DNA of 64,000 nucleotides from Numida meleagris (lineage: Eukaryota; Chordata; Aves; Galliformes; Numididae): the NCBI RefSeq assembly GCF_002078875.1, contig NC_034430.1, positions 3,430,060 through 3,494,059 of the forward strand, written 5' to 3'. Position 1 is the stretch's first letter; each line of letters starts with the position of its first letter. The position numbers and the translations under genes are program-made. The notes under the pieces are model-generated. The model worked only from the letters and a program-made list of their open reading frames with translations. It was not told the origin of the DNA and did not search any database. Positions 22,500 to 34,200 of this stretch are shown piece by piece.

Positions 22500-23100
22500 G
22501 AATTACAGCATTATTAGATGTGTTCAAATCCTTATATAGCTGCAGTTTGCCATTGCACACCAATTTATTATTTTTAAACCACTTAATTTCTAAATGGGGA
22601 TCGTTTTATAAAATAACCTGTTTCATTTGGGATTTTATAAGCAATAAATCGGACGTAACGCCAGCATCAAAACACCAAATTGTATTCTTTTGCAGTTGGG
22701 ATGAACATCGCGCTCTCGAAAGTAGTTTTATTTTTTAACAAAGCAATTTAATTTTTGTTTTGAGTATGACGTGTCTAAATCCTGGAATCCTAAGAATCAC
22801 GTTGTTCTGTGTCAGTCTCTGTACGCTGGCATTACGATGCGCTTGGGATGTGGTGGGGCTGTTTGCTGTGTGGCACACGCTCAGATTTCATAAGCAGTGG
22901 GATACGGATATTGAAATGAACTGAAACAAAGCAGGTTAATTATTCAGGGACCTCAGACTAAAATAAGTTAGGTCTCAAATAATGCATCGCGGGCTCTCAT
23001 TATAACCTGAATGTTGCTAAATTACTGCGAGCATTGCCCCTGCTCTCAGAGCAGCGTTTTCTGTCTGATTAGAGGTTTGTTTTCCTTTTCAGTATCTATT
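22500..23100. promoter_or_regulatory. Strong candidate conserved noncoding element: AT-rich but CpG-retaining
   Basis: By hand count about 18 CpGs lie in 22,561-23,060, close to the random expectation for about 40% GC, whereas bulk vertebrate DNA shows a strong deficit. Examples are ATCGGACGTAACGCC (22,649 on), ATCGCGCTCTCGAAAG (22,707 on) and GTACGCTGGCATTACGATGC (22,821 on). HOX/CDX-like GCAATAAA (22,641 area) and several TAAT cores are present. No repeat family is recognised. CpG retention with AT-richness suggests long-term constraint or hypomethylation, as in developmental enhancers. The function is inferred. Confidence 0.48.
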
Positions 23101-24239
23101 TGGCTATTTTCAAAAACAAGATCCTTTTCAGATACACATTAGTACCTTGATAGGGATAAAGTGGTATTCCTGCTTAATGACCACTGATTTCTGGGGTCTG
23201 TACAGCTTGCATGAGGTGTTGTAAAGCAGCAACATTCATTGGAGATTGTTATTAATCCCACTCTAAATGGGTAGAATAGCCAATAGCAGAGAGCAATATT
23301 CACAAAGCTTCACGTTCTGAAGGTGATGCCCTTCAGCAGAGGACAACGCGTGGTTCTTAGTTCAGCACTTCTGTCAAGTCTGAGGCAGTCATTTGATTTC
23401 ACTTTTATACATATGCTTAGGTGTTCAGAAAATGACTGTATGTAGAAGAGAAGTCCTGAATACTATGAGGCTAGGTCAACAACAAGGAGGTGGATTTCCC
23501 CATTCTGATTGCTGATGTTTCCTGCGATCTGACTTTATTCTGACTTTGACTTGCTTTGGAGTGAGCAGCAACATGCACAAATGCATATCCCATTACGTGC
23601 TCGGTTTCTGTTGTAACAGATCTTCTACTTGCTCACAGTTTCTCACATGCTGCAGGTGGAACAGCAGTGGTAAAATGCTGGCAATTTAATTCCAGTGGAA
23701 CGAGGGAAAGACAGAATATTTATTTGCATTTTAATTTTATGAACAGTCAGTGCTGTTGGTTGGGTTGGAAGCAAACTCCATGTGTATGATGTGTCCTCCG
23801 TAGTGCTTGGAAGTTCCCTGTATCCCTCTAGAGTCCTCCTCATTGCACAGAAGCAGACGTTTTGGGCCCAGCAGAAGGCAACAATGTAGGTCTCAGTGAT
23901 TTAGGGGACAAATTTTGACCAAGTCATTGCGAATTCCAAATAAACTCATTAGTATGACAAACAAAAGTTTTGGAGACTCAGGTGCCATGAGCCTCAATAA
24001 GAGTGAAGGGAGCTGAGAGGAACCAAGCCCCCACATGAACTTCTTGCTTCTCCCAGTGTCTCTGTAACAAGCGTGTAAGAAAACCATGATAGTTCACATT
24101 GGGTCCAGCCATCAGTCTTGGAGCATTTTGTTGCTTTTTGCTCATGTTCTTCATGCCATTTTTCACATAAGGTGCACAGAGCTGTCCTAACCTTAAACCA
24201 GAGCAACTTGTGCCACAGAAATCAGAGAGATGCTCAGCT
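23101..24239. other. Gene-free single-copy DNA
   Basis: Nothing recognised. Nested minus-strand ORFs at 23,893-24,206 carry no signature. Confidence 0.55.
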
Positions 24240-24500
24240 CCAGGCTTTTATTGTTGAGCTGTAATGAGGTTTCCCCTGGAACTGTGGAATCCTACATATG
24301 GGTTTTAATTACCTTCAGTAGTTTTTTAATGGAGATTTAATAAGACAGTTATTGTATGTTAATTAAATGCCAACAGATTGCTAAGAGGATTTTGCAATTA
24401 TTGAAGTTTACTAATTATTTGATAGATAAATCAATTTCCCATGTAAATAACTCACATCTACGTAAGCAAGAAATATGCTGGTAGATAATGTCTTTTGTCA
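24240..24500. promoter_or_regulatory. Weak candidate conserved noncoding element
   Basis: AT-rich with TTTTAATTACC, GTTAATTAAATG, GCAATTATTG and CTAATTATTTG strings between 24,300 and 24,420, all homeodomain-type cores. No repeat identity. CpG content is low, so the case is weaker than for the blocks at 22.5 or 34 kb. Confidence 0.27.
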
Positions 24501-24835
24501 TATTGAAATGAGAGACGTGCAGTGTCAGTAGGTTTCCTGCTCCTGTCCAGTGAGGGTGGGAGGAAAACACTTTGCTCCTCCTGTGCTCAACATGTGCTCC
24601 TGGTGAGCGCATCCCTGCAATTAGCACTGAAGGTCCGGGCTGCTAAAATGAAGGCATGCCCTGGAAGAGCTGCCAGGACTCTCAGCTCTTTCTCTTCCTT
24701 TTGGAGCAAAGATCACATCCTGATGTGTGTTTTTGTCCTTTGTGTTGAGACAGAGCACTTTGGTTTTGTTTTTGTAAACATTTCTGGTATGTGCTGTGCA
24801 TTCAACACCACACAAACGCATCAGAACATTCCCTG

Positions 24836-24930
24836 TATTACCGATTATTAATCAGTACTCAGTGTATTAATGAGGAATGTAATCGTAATCAGCTCTGATT
24901 TATGCAAATTAAACACAGCCCTCAGACTCC
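24836..24930. promoter_or_regulatory. Dense homeodomain/TEAD/POU motif cluster
   Basis: Within 95 bases: GATTATTAATC, then TAATGAGGAATGTAATC at 24,868-24,884 (identical to 15,461-15,477), CGTAATCAG, and the POU octamer ATGCAAAT at 24,902-24,909 followed directly by TAAA. TAAT cores, a TEAD-like GGAATG and an octamer this close together are typical of neural and mesodermal enhancers. The call rests on motifs only. Confidence 0.42.
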
Positions 24931-27424
24931 TGGTCACTTACCAGGGCAGCACGCAGGTGGGGAAGGCACGGAGAACAGGAGAACACCTCCAGAAAGCTAT
25001 TTCACTGTAGAAGGTCCTTACTGCTACTAAAGTTATATTGAGGTCTGTGCACTTCTCACTGTCAGTCCTGCTTGATTCTAACTTGGCAAACTGAATACAC
25101 CTGATGTGCAGCTCTTACAGGTGGGTTAGGCACCTGAGAGCCACAATCTGTGCTGGAACACAGATGTTGGGGTGATGGCATCCTGGGTGGGAAGGTGAGT
25201 GGTCTGGCAATGAGTCTTGCTGGAGTGATCCTCTGGGAAAGCGCTGTACTGGTGATGTTAAGTTTTTGTTTTGTAATGCTTTTCGTGATGCCTTCAGAGG
25301 TTTGGTGTTGGGTGTGTCTGGCTCAGCACTTAAAAAATTGGAATGGTTGATTTGCTTTTAATTGCTGCAGATAAGCAGTGAGCCTGCAGAGGATGCAGGA
25401 CAGAGAAGCCAGAGAGGCTTGAAAGGACCTGGAACGTAGTTTAGCTCAGAAAATACTAACTAATACTGAATGGCTTAATTGAGTTGGGGGGGCAGAACCT
25501 GGAGTTGTGCCCTTTGCTGGGTGGGACAGCCAGCTTCTTGAAGCTGGTACAACTGGAGCTGGATTTTTCTCCTTTTCTAGATACTTGCCTAATAAAACAT
25601 TAATTATGGGCTCATTTTTCAGAAAACTCCCCTATAGGACATGAGACAGTTCATGATTTCTAAAACAAAATAGGAATTAGATGGGAAAGGAATGTGTAAA
25701 TGGCATGGAAGATGAGTACCTGGGCACACTGCATGAAAGACAATCAATCATAATTCTTTATTTTCCTTTAAGACTTGTGACATGAGTGTTTTAACTCACG
25801 CACATGCTTTACCTTCTGCTCCCCTAAAAATATTTGAGAATCTATGTTTGTTCAGTTCTATTGCAGAGTTGAAGCTCTACATCGGCAAATGCTCACATAC
25901 ACATTTAATCAGAAACTCTGGCTTCTCTTCTGGCAGCCCCTGAGTGAAGAGTTTATACCTCACCAAAATATACCAATAATAATTCATAGTTCTAAGGGAT
26001 GATATAGGGAAAATGCCCACGTTAGATCAAGATGCCTGCCGACGCAATAGTAATTTCGTTAGAAAGTATGGTACAGAGCTGGGCAGGTGCTGCACAGTTT
26101 CTGTCTGCTCTGCCTTCTCATCCTTCACTGCTTGCTCCAGTGTCATCTCTATTGTTCACCGTGCAGGCATTCCGTAGGCTGAAAACAAAATAGTTGAATC
26201 AAGAACCTTAGGCTGAAGCGAGAGGATGAATTCCAGCTCCTCCATCCCAGCCAGCCCCCAGTGATTGGTGAACCGACTCTTTGATTCTGCTATATCATAG
26301 CTTTCTTTTCTTTTGACTAGGCCATTGTCATATTGCTGTTGACCTCTAACCCCACATATACAAACCTGAACTCTGGATTAGGCTTCCCAGGGAATAAACT
26401 ATGGGCAGTGTTGAACTACTAGCTAGAATGAGGGGAAATGGTTCATGCTGCCATAGTAACGTGACCTTGTACTGTCTGTCTGGAACAAAGACGGTTTTCT
26501 TGTCCTTTTTTCTGTCCCTGTGAGTGCTGAAGACCCCCGCTGTTACTCCACTTAGGGAGGGGGTGAGCGCTGCGCACCACACGGTGAAAAAAGAGCTCTC
26601 TCTCTCCCCTCTTTAAAGTAGGGCACTCATTTAGAAAACGGGGAAATCGGGCGACCAGAACGAAACAAAAGAAAAAGAAAACAACAACCAAACCAAACAA
26701 AAACAAGAGGTGGAGACATCTAGGTCAACAATTCGAGTTTGGACTTTGTGAATTTCACATCAGCATCACAGGTGCTAGATACTGCAGCTCTTAATTGGTC
26801 CTAGTTATTCCTCCTCCAACCCTTCCCATGTTATCTCAGAGAAATGCTGGATAGAGGGATGCAACTCTGAGAAGGAATGTGCTGGTCTGGATTCTCTTCC
26901 AGCTGCTGCCACTGCCCTGCCACGTGGCTACAGACATTTTTCTTCTCTCCTACAAAACGCCATTGTTTGAACGTGGAATGGTGCTGTCCGATGGTCTGGA
27001 ATGTGCACATGAAAAACATCAGTGAATTTGATAGAGAGCTGTTAAGTTCTGCATCAGAGGTTTCTGGTAGTGGTTGTTGTTGCAGCTGGTCGTGTAGTTG
27101 TTTCCTTTCTTTGGGGATAAAGCGCACATTGGTGCAAAGTTTAAGGAAATATCTAGAACACTGAGGACACTGAAGATTGACATTTTCATCTCTGTTCTGA
27201 TGTTAGATGAGGCATTTTTGGGGGTAGAGTTTAAGGTAGACCAGCAAACTCAGGAAAGTTGACTGAAAGAACTGGGAAATGTGGCAGAGGTTCTGTCTTT
27301 GGCTACAAGATTCCTCTGAGCCACTCCTGAAGCCATTTGTTTCACCTTCTAAGTTACCCATGGTATAGAGAAGTGAAATAACCGCGAGAGATTGCAAACA
27401 AACAGTCCTTATGAGACTGAGTAG
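24931..27424. other. Gene-free single-copy DNA
   Basis: No gene or known repeat recognised. A purine-rich low-complexity stretch (acaaaag/aaaac repeats) lies near 26,655-26,710. Short ORFs on both strands are without signature. Confidence 0.5.
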
Positions 27425-28250
27425 GCACTGAACAGCAAATGCAGATCAGTGTAAATTAATGTGAAGCGACGCATAAGAGGGAAAAAAATTAAAAATGTCT
27501 CAGTGCCGCATATAAAACGCTGTGCTCCCAACTGCTTGCTGTTGCTGAGGGTTAAGATGTTGAAGCTATGATAGATACATCTGTGAAAATGTCAAACTGG
27601 CACTCAACAGTAGCCAAAAAAGGAATCCAAATACTAGAAACTGATGGGAAAGGAACAGGCAGCAAAGTGGAAATGTGTTGTTATGACAGTGTGCAAGTCT
27701 GAGGCCTCCTGCACAGAAAATACTGTGCAGCTCTGCTGTCTGAAAGGGACATAACAGAACTGGAAACAAACCAGCAAATGACACCAGCAATAGATAAAGG
27801 CATGGCACTGTTTCTACATGAGAAATGACAGAGTAAGTTAAGACTTAGAGCCTGGAAAAGACAAATGGGCAAAGACATGATAGAATGACACAGATAATCT
27901 TAAATAAAAAAAAAAAATAGTGAGTGCTGTTTCTTTCAGTGTACAGTCTGGAGGCCATCAAATGAAGCTGTTATTTACCACGTACAAAATTAACAGGAGG
28001 AGGTGGCTGTAGAAGTTCTTACATCAGGACATGCAACCTTGCCTCAAAAAGTCCTCAGGTTGCAAAATACTGGAAGGTGGGAAAGAATCTGTGGAAAAGA
28101 ATAAAATATTACTGTGGACTTTGCCTGTTCTTAGGCTGTGCCTGAGATGTAAGTTCTTAACTCCTGCTGGGGACAGGCTGTTAGGCTGGCTGGGTCTTCA
28201 TCTGAAAGGTGCTACAGAGCCCAAGGGTGGACCAGAAGGAACTATTGGAA
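27425..28250 (+). mobile_element. Ancient, heavily decayed CR1/L3-like LINE remnant
   Basis: About 0.8 kb in plus orientation that follows, in order, landmarks of old amniote CR1-superfamily reverse-transcriptase 3' regions: 'gcaaatgcagatcagtgt' and 'gtgaagcgacgcata' (like 'ggcaaatgaaattcaatgt..aaagtaatgcata'), 'gtagccaaaaaaggaaat', 'ggcctcctgcac', 'aatactgtgcag', 'gggacataacagaactggaa', 'aaaggcatggcactg', 'agagcctggaaaagac', 'gacatgatagaatg', then the 3' untranslated part 'ggggacaggctgttaggctg'. All frames are broken by stops and indels. It is much older than the other CR1 copies here. The exact family name needs a library search. Confidence 0.82.
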
Positions 28251-31200
28251 TTTAGTCAATGCAAGGTGGGTTCACCCAAGCTCTGCTGGCTCCAGTGCTG
28301 GGTGTAACTCCTGCAGTGCAGTGGCAAGTTGTTGCCGTCTCTGGCAGTGGTTCCTTGGTCTAGAAGCAGGGATGAGCAAGTAGAAACCAGTAATGCCTGC
28401 TTCAGCATATGGCAACGTGTCTAATTGATTGTTATTCACTTAATTTGCATATGTCATTACATGAGGGGAAGGGTCAGGGGAGGAGGGCTGAGTTACGTGT
28501 TTTGTATCAATGATTATGAAATACTCTTCCGTCACCAAATCAGGGCTTTTCTGGTAATGCAAGAAGCCTTTATGATTGCCGTCCAGCAGCTTTCCCTTTA
28601 TATATCTGAAGATAAACTTTAAAAATAGCAACACAAGCAAAATAGGTGCCAGCCAGGGATGGATAATTTTGCATGAGTACTGATACAGTTGCAGGCAGGC
28701 TTCCACTCGAGTGTCCCTTGTTCTTGGCCATGCACCACCCCTGGCTATGCTGGCTTCAAATCAGCTGGTGAGAGCAGAGAGCCCACTGACATCTCTCTAT
28801 GTGCCAAACTGTCCTGCTGAGCAAGGAGTTGGTCCCTAAGGAGGTGCTGTGTCAGAGAGCACAAGGCTCTTTGATCAGGAGAAAAAAAATCATTGGAATT
28901 CTGTAAAAGCTCTCGTAATGGAATGTGTGGGGATTCATTGATTCCGTGGACTTTAACAGCTTTCCTCATAAAGAAATGTGTGCAAAATGATCAGGTCCCT
29001 CGTCTTGTTCTTTGTCAATTCTTGCCCAATAAGATTGTCTCTGTTTCTCTCTAATTTGTACATGGCGAATCCCATCCTATGCAGTTTGTAAGCCATGCGT
29101 GAGCCGGAACCGAACTTATCACACATACACAGAATTCCTGGTAGATACTCATGCTTCTTATTAAACTCGTAGAATTACTTATTATTTCATAATTACTTTG
29201 TCTTCACAAACAGCTTATTTTATTCTGCAAGACAAAGCTCAGAAGAACACCCGCTCCCTCTGCTTTACATGTGGGCTTGCAGCATTGAAGCTGCATCAAA
29301 TGGGCAGCAGTCTGGAAGTGCGAGGTTAAAGATTTTGGTGCTCTCTGCTATCTCGCAGGCCTTTGGTGGTCCGTGGGTGTAAAGAAGAGCAGAGAGAGAT
29401 GACTGATTTGCACCAAGTCCTGCCTTGGGGACGAAAGGATTGCAGCCCTTCTAAGGCCCCTCCAAATGCCCATCTTCTGTCTCCATCCCATCTTTCGTTT
29501 TGCCACTCAGAGAAACGTTGTCACTTCCCATTCCTCTTGAAAGTGTGCGGTAAGATGGAGAACTGCATCCTTTGCTATCCTGCAGCATTAGAAAGTCTCC
29601 TCTGGGGTTCTCAGAAGAGCAGCTTCAAATTATCCTCTCATTAGTGGCGATACATCCCTTTTGAACACCGTGCCATTCCATCGTACTGTTTCAGTATTGA
29701 ACATTAGGAGATAACTGCCTTCACAACATATGTCATTACTCATTAAGGGACTCTTCCTGGATTATGGCTGGGGTTTAATGTCTGGTTAAAGATGTTTAAC
29801 ACTTACAGTTTTGTTTTTAATTTAGGAAGCAGCATGATCAAAGTGCACCCTGAGAATTTCTCCTCGATTTTGTAAAATTTGCAGGTTGTCCTGTTCAGAG
29901 GAGGTTATCCTTAAATTGAATTGCAGCCCTCCAAGGCGTGTTTGGATGTCAAGCACTGCCATGATCTGACATGTTAATGGCTTTGAGGAAACAATGTGTT
30001 TCAGAGGTAATTGCTGAAGCAATGAGTTCCCAGCAATATTTTACTTAAAAGAAATGTGTTGCTTCTCCACTGTGAAGACTGGAACAACGACACTGAGCAA
30101 CTGAGTGATACAAATCTCTGCTTGCCTCTTAATGGTCATTAAATTCTTCTAATAGACAGGAGCAGGACCTTTATCCCATCCGCTGTTAGGAGCTGAGCGC
30201 AGCATTAGAATCCGCTATGCTGTTGTTATTGTAAATGGGCTTCAAAATTTATTTTATTAAAACAAGTAGTACTTTAAAACTCACAGCATAAGGGTAAAAT
30301 TTGCTCCCTACATAAAAACCCCACTGTTTGTCTCTTTCATCAAGGGTCAAGATCATCCTTACTAAATCAGCTTAAGCTGGGCAACGATTCACAGCAATCC
30401 TGTTGCTACATGTTCAGTGCTTGTCTTTCAGTTAGCATGCAGAAGAGGGGATGGAGAAGAGGAGAGGTAAAAGAGAACAGGCCTAGCTAGTGTGAAGGGA
30501 AGATGGTAAATAGATGGATCCTCTAGACTTGCCTATTTGAAAAGTTTCGATTTGTTTTTGGAAAGTACTGTTGAGGAATAAAAAGTTGATTATGCAGAGT
30601 TTGTGTGTGGGCACATTTTGCAGGGACCTACTTAAGCTAATAGATGTAGTCCTTGATTCTGTACATTCTACTCAGTGCTCTTTCTACATCTTATTGAACA
30701 GTCACCATGAGTTTCTAGGCAAAATACATTCCTCCTGCCTGATAATCAGCCACAGAGGCTATGGGTTGGAGAAGACTCCCACCTGATGACCCATGGGTGT
30801 CTTCAGAAAGTTCAGGTCCTGATGGTGTGTTAAAGACTGCAGCCTAGACCTCCGATATCCCTGAGGGCAAGTGGAAGCTATTTCTTTCCTCTTCCGTGGC
30901 CTTCAGTTTTGTAATAGGATAGCCAGCTGTGTTGGTCTTCTTCAGTGCATGTGCTGATAGTAGGGGAGCTGCTGGCATATGAGTATTTTTGTATCAGCGC
31001 TAGGCAAACCTTGTGTTGCTCAATAATGGGAAGTTATCCTGAGCATACAAAGCTGTTCTGGGTGGGTAATATTCTTGGCTAGTTTGGCATGATGACAAGG
31101 AAACAGTTACTAGTCTTGTGTAGGCATAAGAGCTTACTAAAAGACATTTTGAATATGAGCCAATAATAGAATTGACGATAGTGATTATAACTAATGAAAT

Positions 31201-33689
31201 CTGTTGTCAGTAGCAGGGGGCTGTTCAGTGGTGCCTTCTTGGCTCAGGAAGGGATCTCTCCCTGCACTGTGGAACTTCAGGTACACAGTAGAGTGCAAAC
31301 CTATGTGTGTCGGATGTAATCTGTCATTAAAGTCCTGAGACACTGAAATAGACAGGTAGGGAATGCCTTCTGTCCTGAATGTTATTTTAACATCAAATGG
31401 AAAAACTTAGGTCTTCTGATATGACAGTGAGAATGTAAAGTCTTGAGCTGGGTGGGTCAGCGAGTGGGTTTTGATGCCCTACAGAGAGATGTGAATTCAT
31501 GTGGGTTGGAAGAAAGGCCATGGGAAATAACCTCAAAGATAAGTATGGCTGTATGGTTCTTGAAATGGAAAGCAAAGGAAAGCTTTCAGTAATTCCGTGC
31601 TGAACTGAGAGATGCAGAGAGCAGTCGCATCAAGGAACAGTTGTTGAATAAGGTTTTACATCCTTTTACAAGGGATGTAGTTCTAACTCATGCAAGCCAA
31701 TTGCCAAATATGTGAACCACAAGACTGCATAATAAGCTTTTAATGTCTACAAGACCAGGATTAGCTATTAAATATTCCTTCCACTCACTGAGAAACTTCT
31801 CTCCCAAGATCAGCTCCAAGGGCTTTCCTTGCAGGAGTAATGAGATTGGGTTCAATACTCTGCCTTTGCCATTTGAATTCTTTCAAGATTATGCCCTTTC
31901 TCTACAGCTTCTTTGCTTGCATATGGGAATGCTCTTTATCTGTATTGCCAGGGAATTTGGATATCTTTAAGTACTGACTGCTGTCTAAGAGGTTCCAAGA
32001 CTTACTGCATCCTAAAATCAGTTTGTCAAGGGATTTGTGTAGTCTCAGAACCGTGTCCTTCTGCTGAACCCACTGTGACTTAAATTCTGAGATCTGCTAC
32101 CTCTGTTCTCAAGCCCTTTGCTTCCTGGTGACCAAATGTTATGCTGCTAATGCTACAGTAACCAGTATTGCCTCATTCTGTCTGCTTTTGACATTGCTGG
32201 TCCTCTGCTGAGCTCTCTTGCAGTGTTGGTCAAATTTACTATTAATGTCTAAAATCTCACCTCTTAGTTCATTTGTTTGAGAGAAGCACGACCTCTGACA
32301 CCTTAATCACCAGAAGAGCTGGAAAGATATTTATGTTCTTCCCAACGGAGACATCTCTCCCAGCTTTACTCATCGCTATGGCCTGGAGGGGCTGAATGTT
32401 ACCAACTGGAGCACCAGGGAGAACTCTTTTCTAACCCTTTCTTCACACTTCTTCAGTGACCTTCCCATTTTTAAAAATACCTTCATGTCATTTGTGCTTC
32501 AAAACATTAGAAATTTTAGAAGGCAAAGGAGGGACTGATTTGTAGGGCTTCAGCTGGCAGCTGACCCGTGTGCTTACCTGTCAGTTCTACCACATTTGGG
32601 GGTAAAAAATATGTAAAAGCAGCTGCTCCTCACTCATAGTGCTAGGACAGAGGACTGCAGGCCATGTTCTCCTGAGCTGAAATATATATTTGCTAAAAAA
32701 TTGAACCAGTATTTTCAGAAAGGCTGTTATGTGTTGAAGTCATTATGAAGGCCAAGTGGTAAATTAGTAAATAGGCTTTTTCTATAGAATATTGGTTTTC
32801 CTGACTTTTAACACTTTGATATGTAAATCTATTGAAACACTGAGTTGGCTTTTCATTTTTTTTCCCCTAAGTTTGAGCAACTGGGTAGGAATTCAGCTAT
32901 CTACCACTGCTTTTTGGAAAACTGTCTCTCTCCTTTTGGTATCACCACCGGAGTACATTGCTGAAAAATAATTCTGCCTAAATCCTTCCATGACATCTCT
33001 TTCCAAATAAGCGGTTACATGTTCGGATTCACATCGCAAATAGTTGGCTTTTATCTAGCGCAGAATAGTGGGTAGTGCTGAGTGATCGCATGGGCTGCAA
33101 TTAAGCACGTACCAATCTGATCAGAATGCTCCCCCCAGGGCCCCATTCTGGATTGTGGAGCGTGGTTTCCATGGAATCTTGCTGGGTGACTCAAGCTGTG
33201 GATTCTCCAAATGATTTATTTTAAAAGGCCCAATTTACACACATGCATTGATGCAGAGGCAAATTTATGGCTTGAGGAAAATTTTTAGTGGATTTAGTGT
33301 ATGTGTGTGGGGAATTCCTGTTTGCGACCCGATGAGTACATTTTGCATATAGGGTATAAGTAGAAGTGGTTACATGATAACCGCAAAGGTTCTCTTTTTG
33401 TATCACAGTATAGTGCAGTAGCATCTCTTGATTGAAGCAAAGTTTCTTACCCTCCTGAGTCCCAGTCTTCCATTTTTTTCTGGTGTGGGTATACTTTGTA
33501 AAATTCCCTCAATCCTCCTTCTGCTCCAGGTTAATTGTAAATGTCTGTACTGGTTGGTAGATGTGTAGGAAATCACAGGTCTAATGCTATCCATGAGAAT
33601 TCAAAGTACCTATAAAGATATTTTTTTAGCCATCTTCAGGATGAGTACTTCAAAAAGGGTTAAACAGCAGCAAAAACATTCATTGCAAG
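28251..33689. other. Long gene-free stretch, mostly unremarkable
   Basis: No gene, exon or young repeat found. Two AT-rich intervals, about 29,000-29,330 and 29,640-30,260, contain homeodomain cores and a few CpGs and may hold weak regulatory elements. The POU octamer ATTTGCAT is at 28,443-28,450. The region 30,260-33,680 shows no motif cluster, repeat or ORF above background. A conserved-looking segment around 33,000-33,200 is possible but not supported beyond composition. Confidence 0.5.
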
Positions 33690-34200
33690 ATCTTCAAAGC
33701 AAATCAGATTTTTTAATTATATCAAATTAAGGTTATTAAAAGTTAAGTTCTAAACTGAGAGCATTTTGCAATGAAAGGTGCTGCAACATCATTATTTCTC
33801 CCCAAAACACACTTACTGTACATTTCTCAAAGCCATCAGCCTTGATTGAAAGCTAATGAAAAAGCTGTCCTGCGTCAGTTTATTCCTTGTATCCATTAAG
33901 AATAATTACGGCTGAACAATTTTTGATGCCTGTAACCTTCGCAAGTGTTGCTAATGGCATTATAAATTGCTCCTTGTCCAATGACTACAGTCTGAAGCTT
34001 AATTCAAAAGCGCTCTGTCAACAGGGCTGATTTGTGTGGTTAATGAGTGCGTTTAAAACAACAGCCTCGGCTCATGCATCCTAATGTCGATAAGAGGATG
34101 TGGTTCAATAAAGAGGCTTGTCCGTAATAATTAGCAGCGACAAATGCTCTGGATTAGACCGATCGCAGCATTAATGACTCTGCTTTCAGCTCGTTACAGG
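33690..34200. promoter_or_regulatory. Strongest candidate conserved noncoding element
   Basis: An AT-rich block (core 33,840-34,200) with about a dozen CpGs in roughly 330 bases, near random expectation, each in AT-rich context (AATTACGG, CTTCGCAAG, AAGCGCTC, GTGCGTTT, GTCGATAAG, TCCGTAAT, ACCGATCGCAG). Homeodomain cores are frequent: CTAATGAA, AATAATTA, CTAATGGC, TTAATGAG, CTAATGTC, TAATAATTA at 34,125-34,133 and ATTAATGACTC. A K50-type (OTX/PITX) GGATTA lies at 34,151-34,156. No repeat and no open frame. This is the texture of ultraconserved developmental enhancers. The target gene is not in the window. Confidence 0.52.

Noticed and set aside
25507..25520. CTCF-like match on the minus strand
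   Set aside because: The mismatch falls at a strongly constrained position of the motif.
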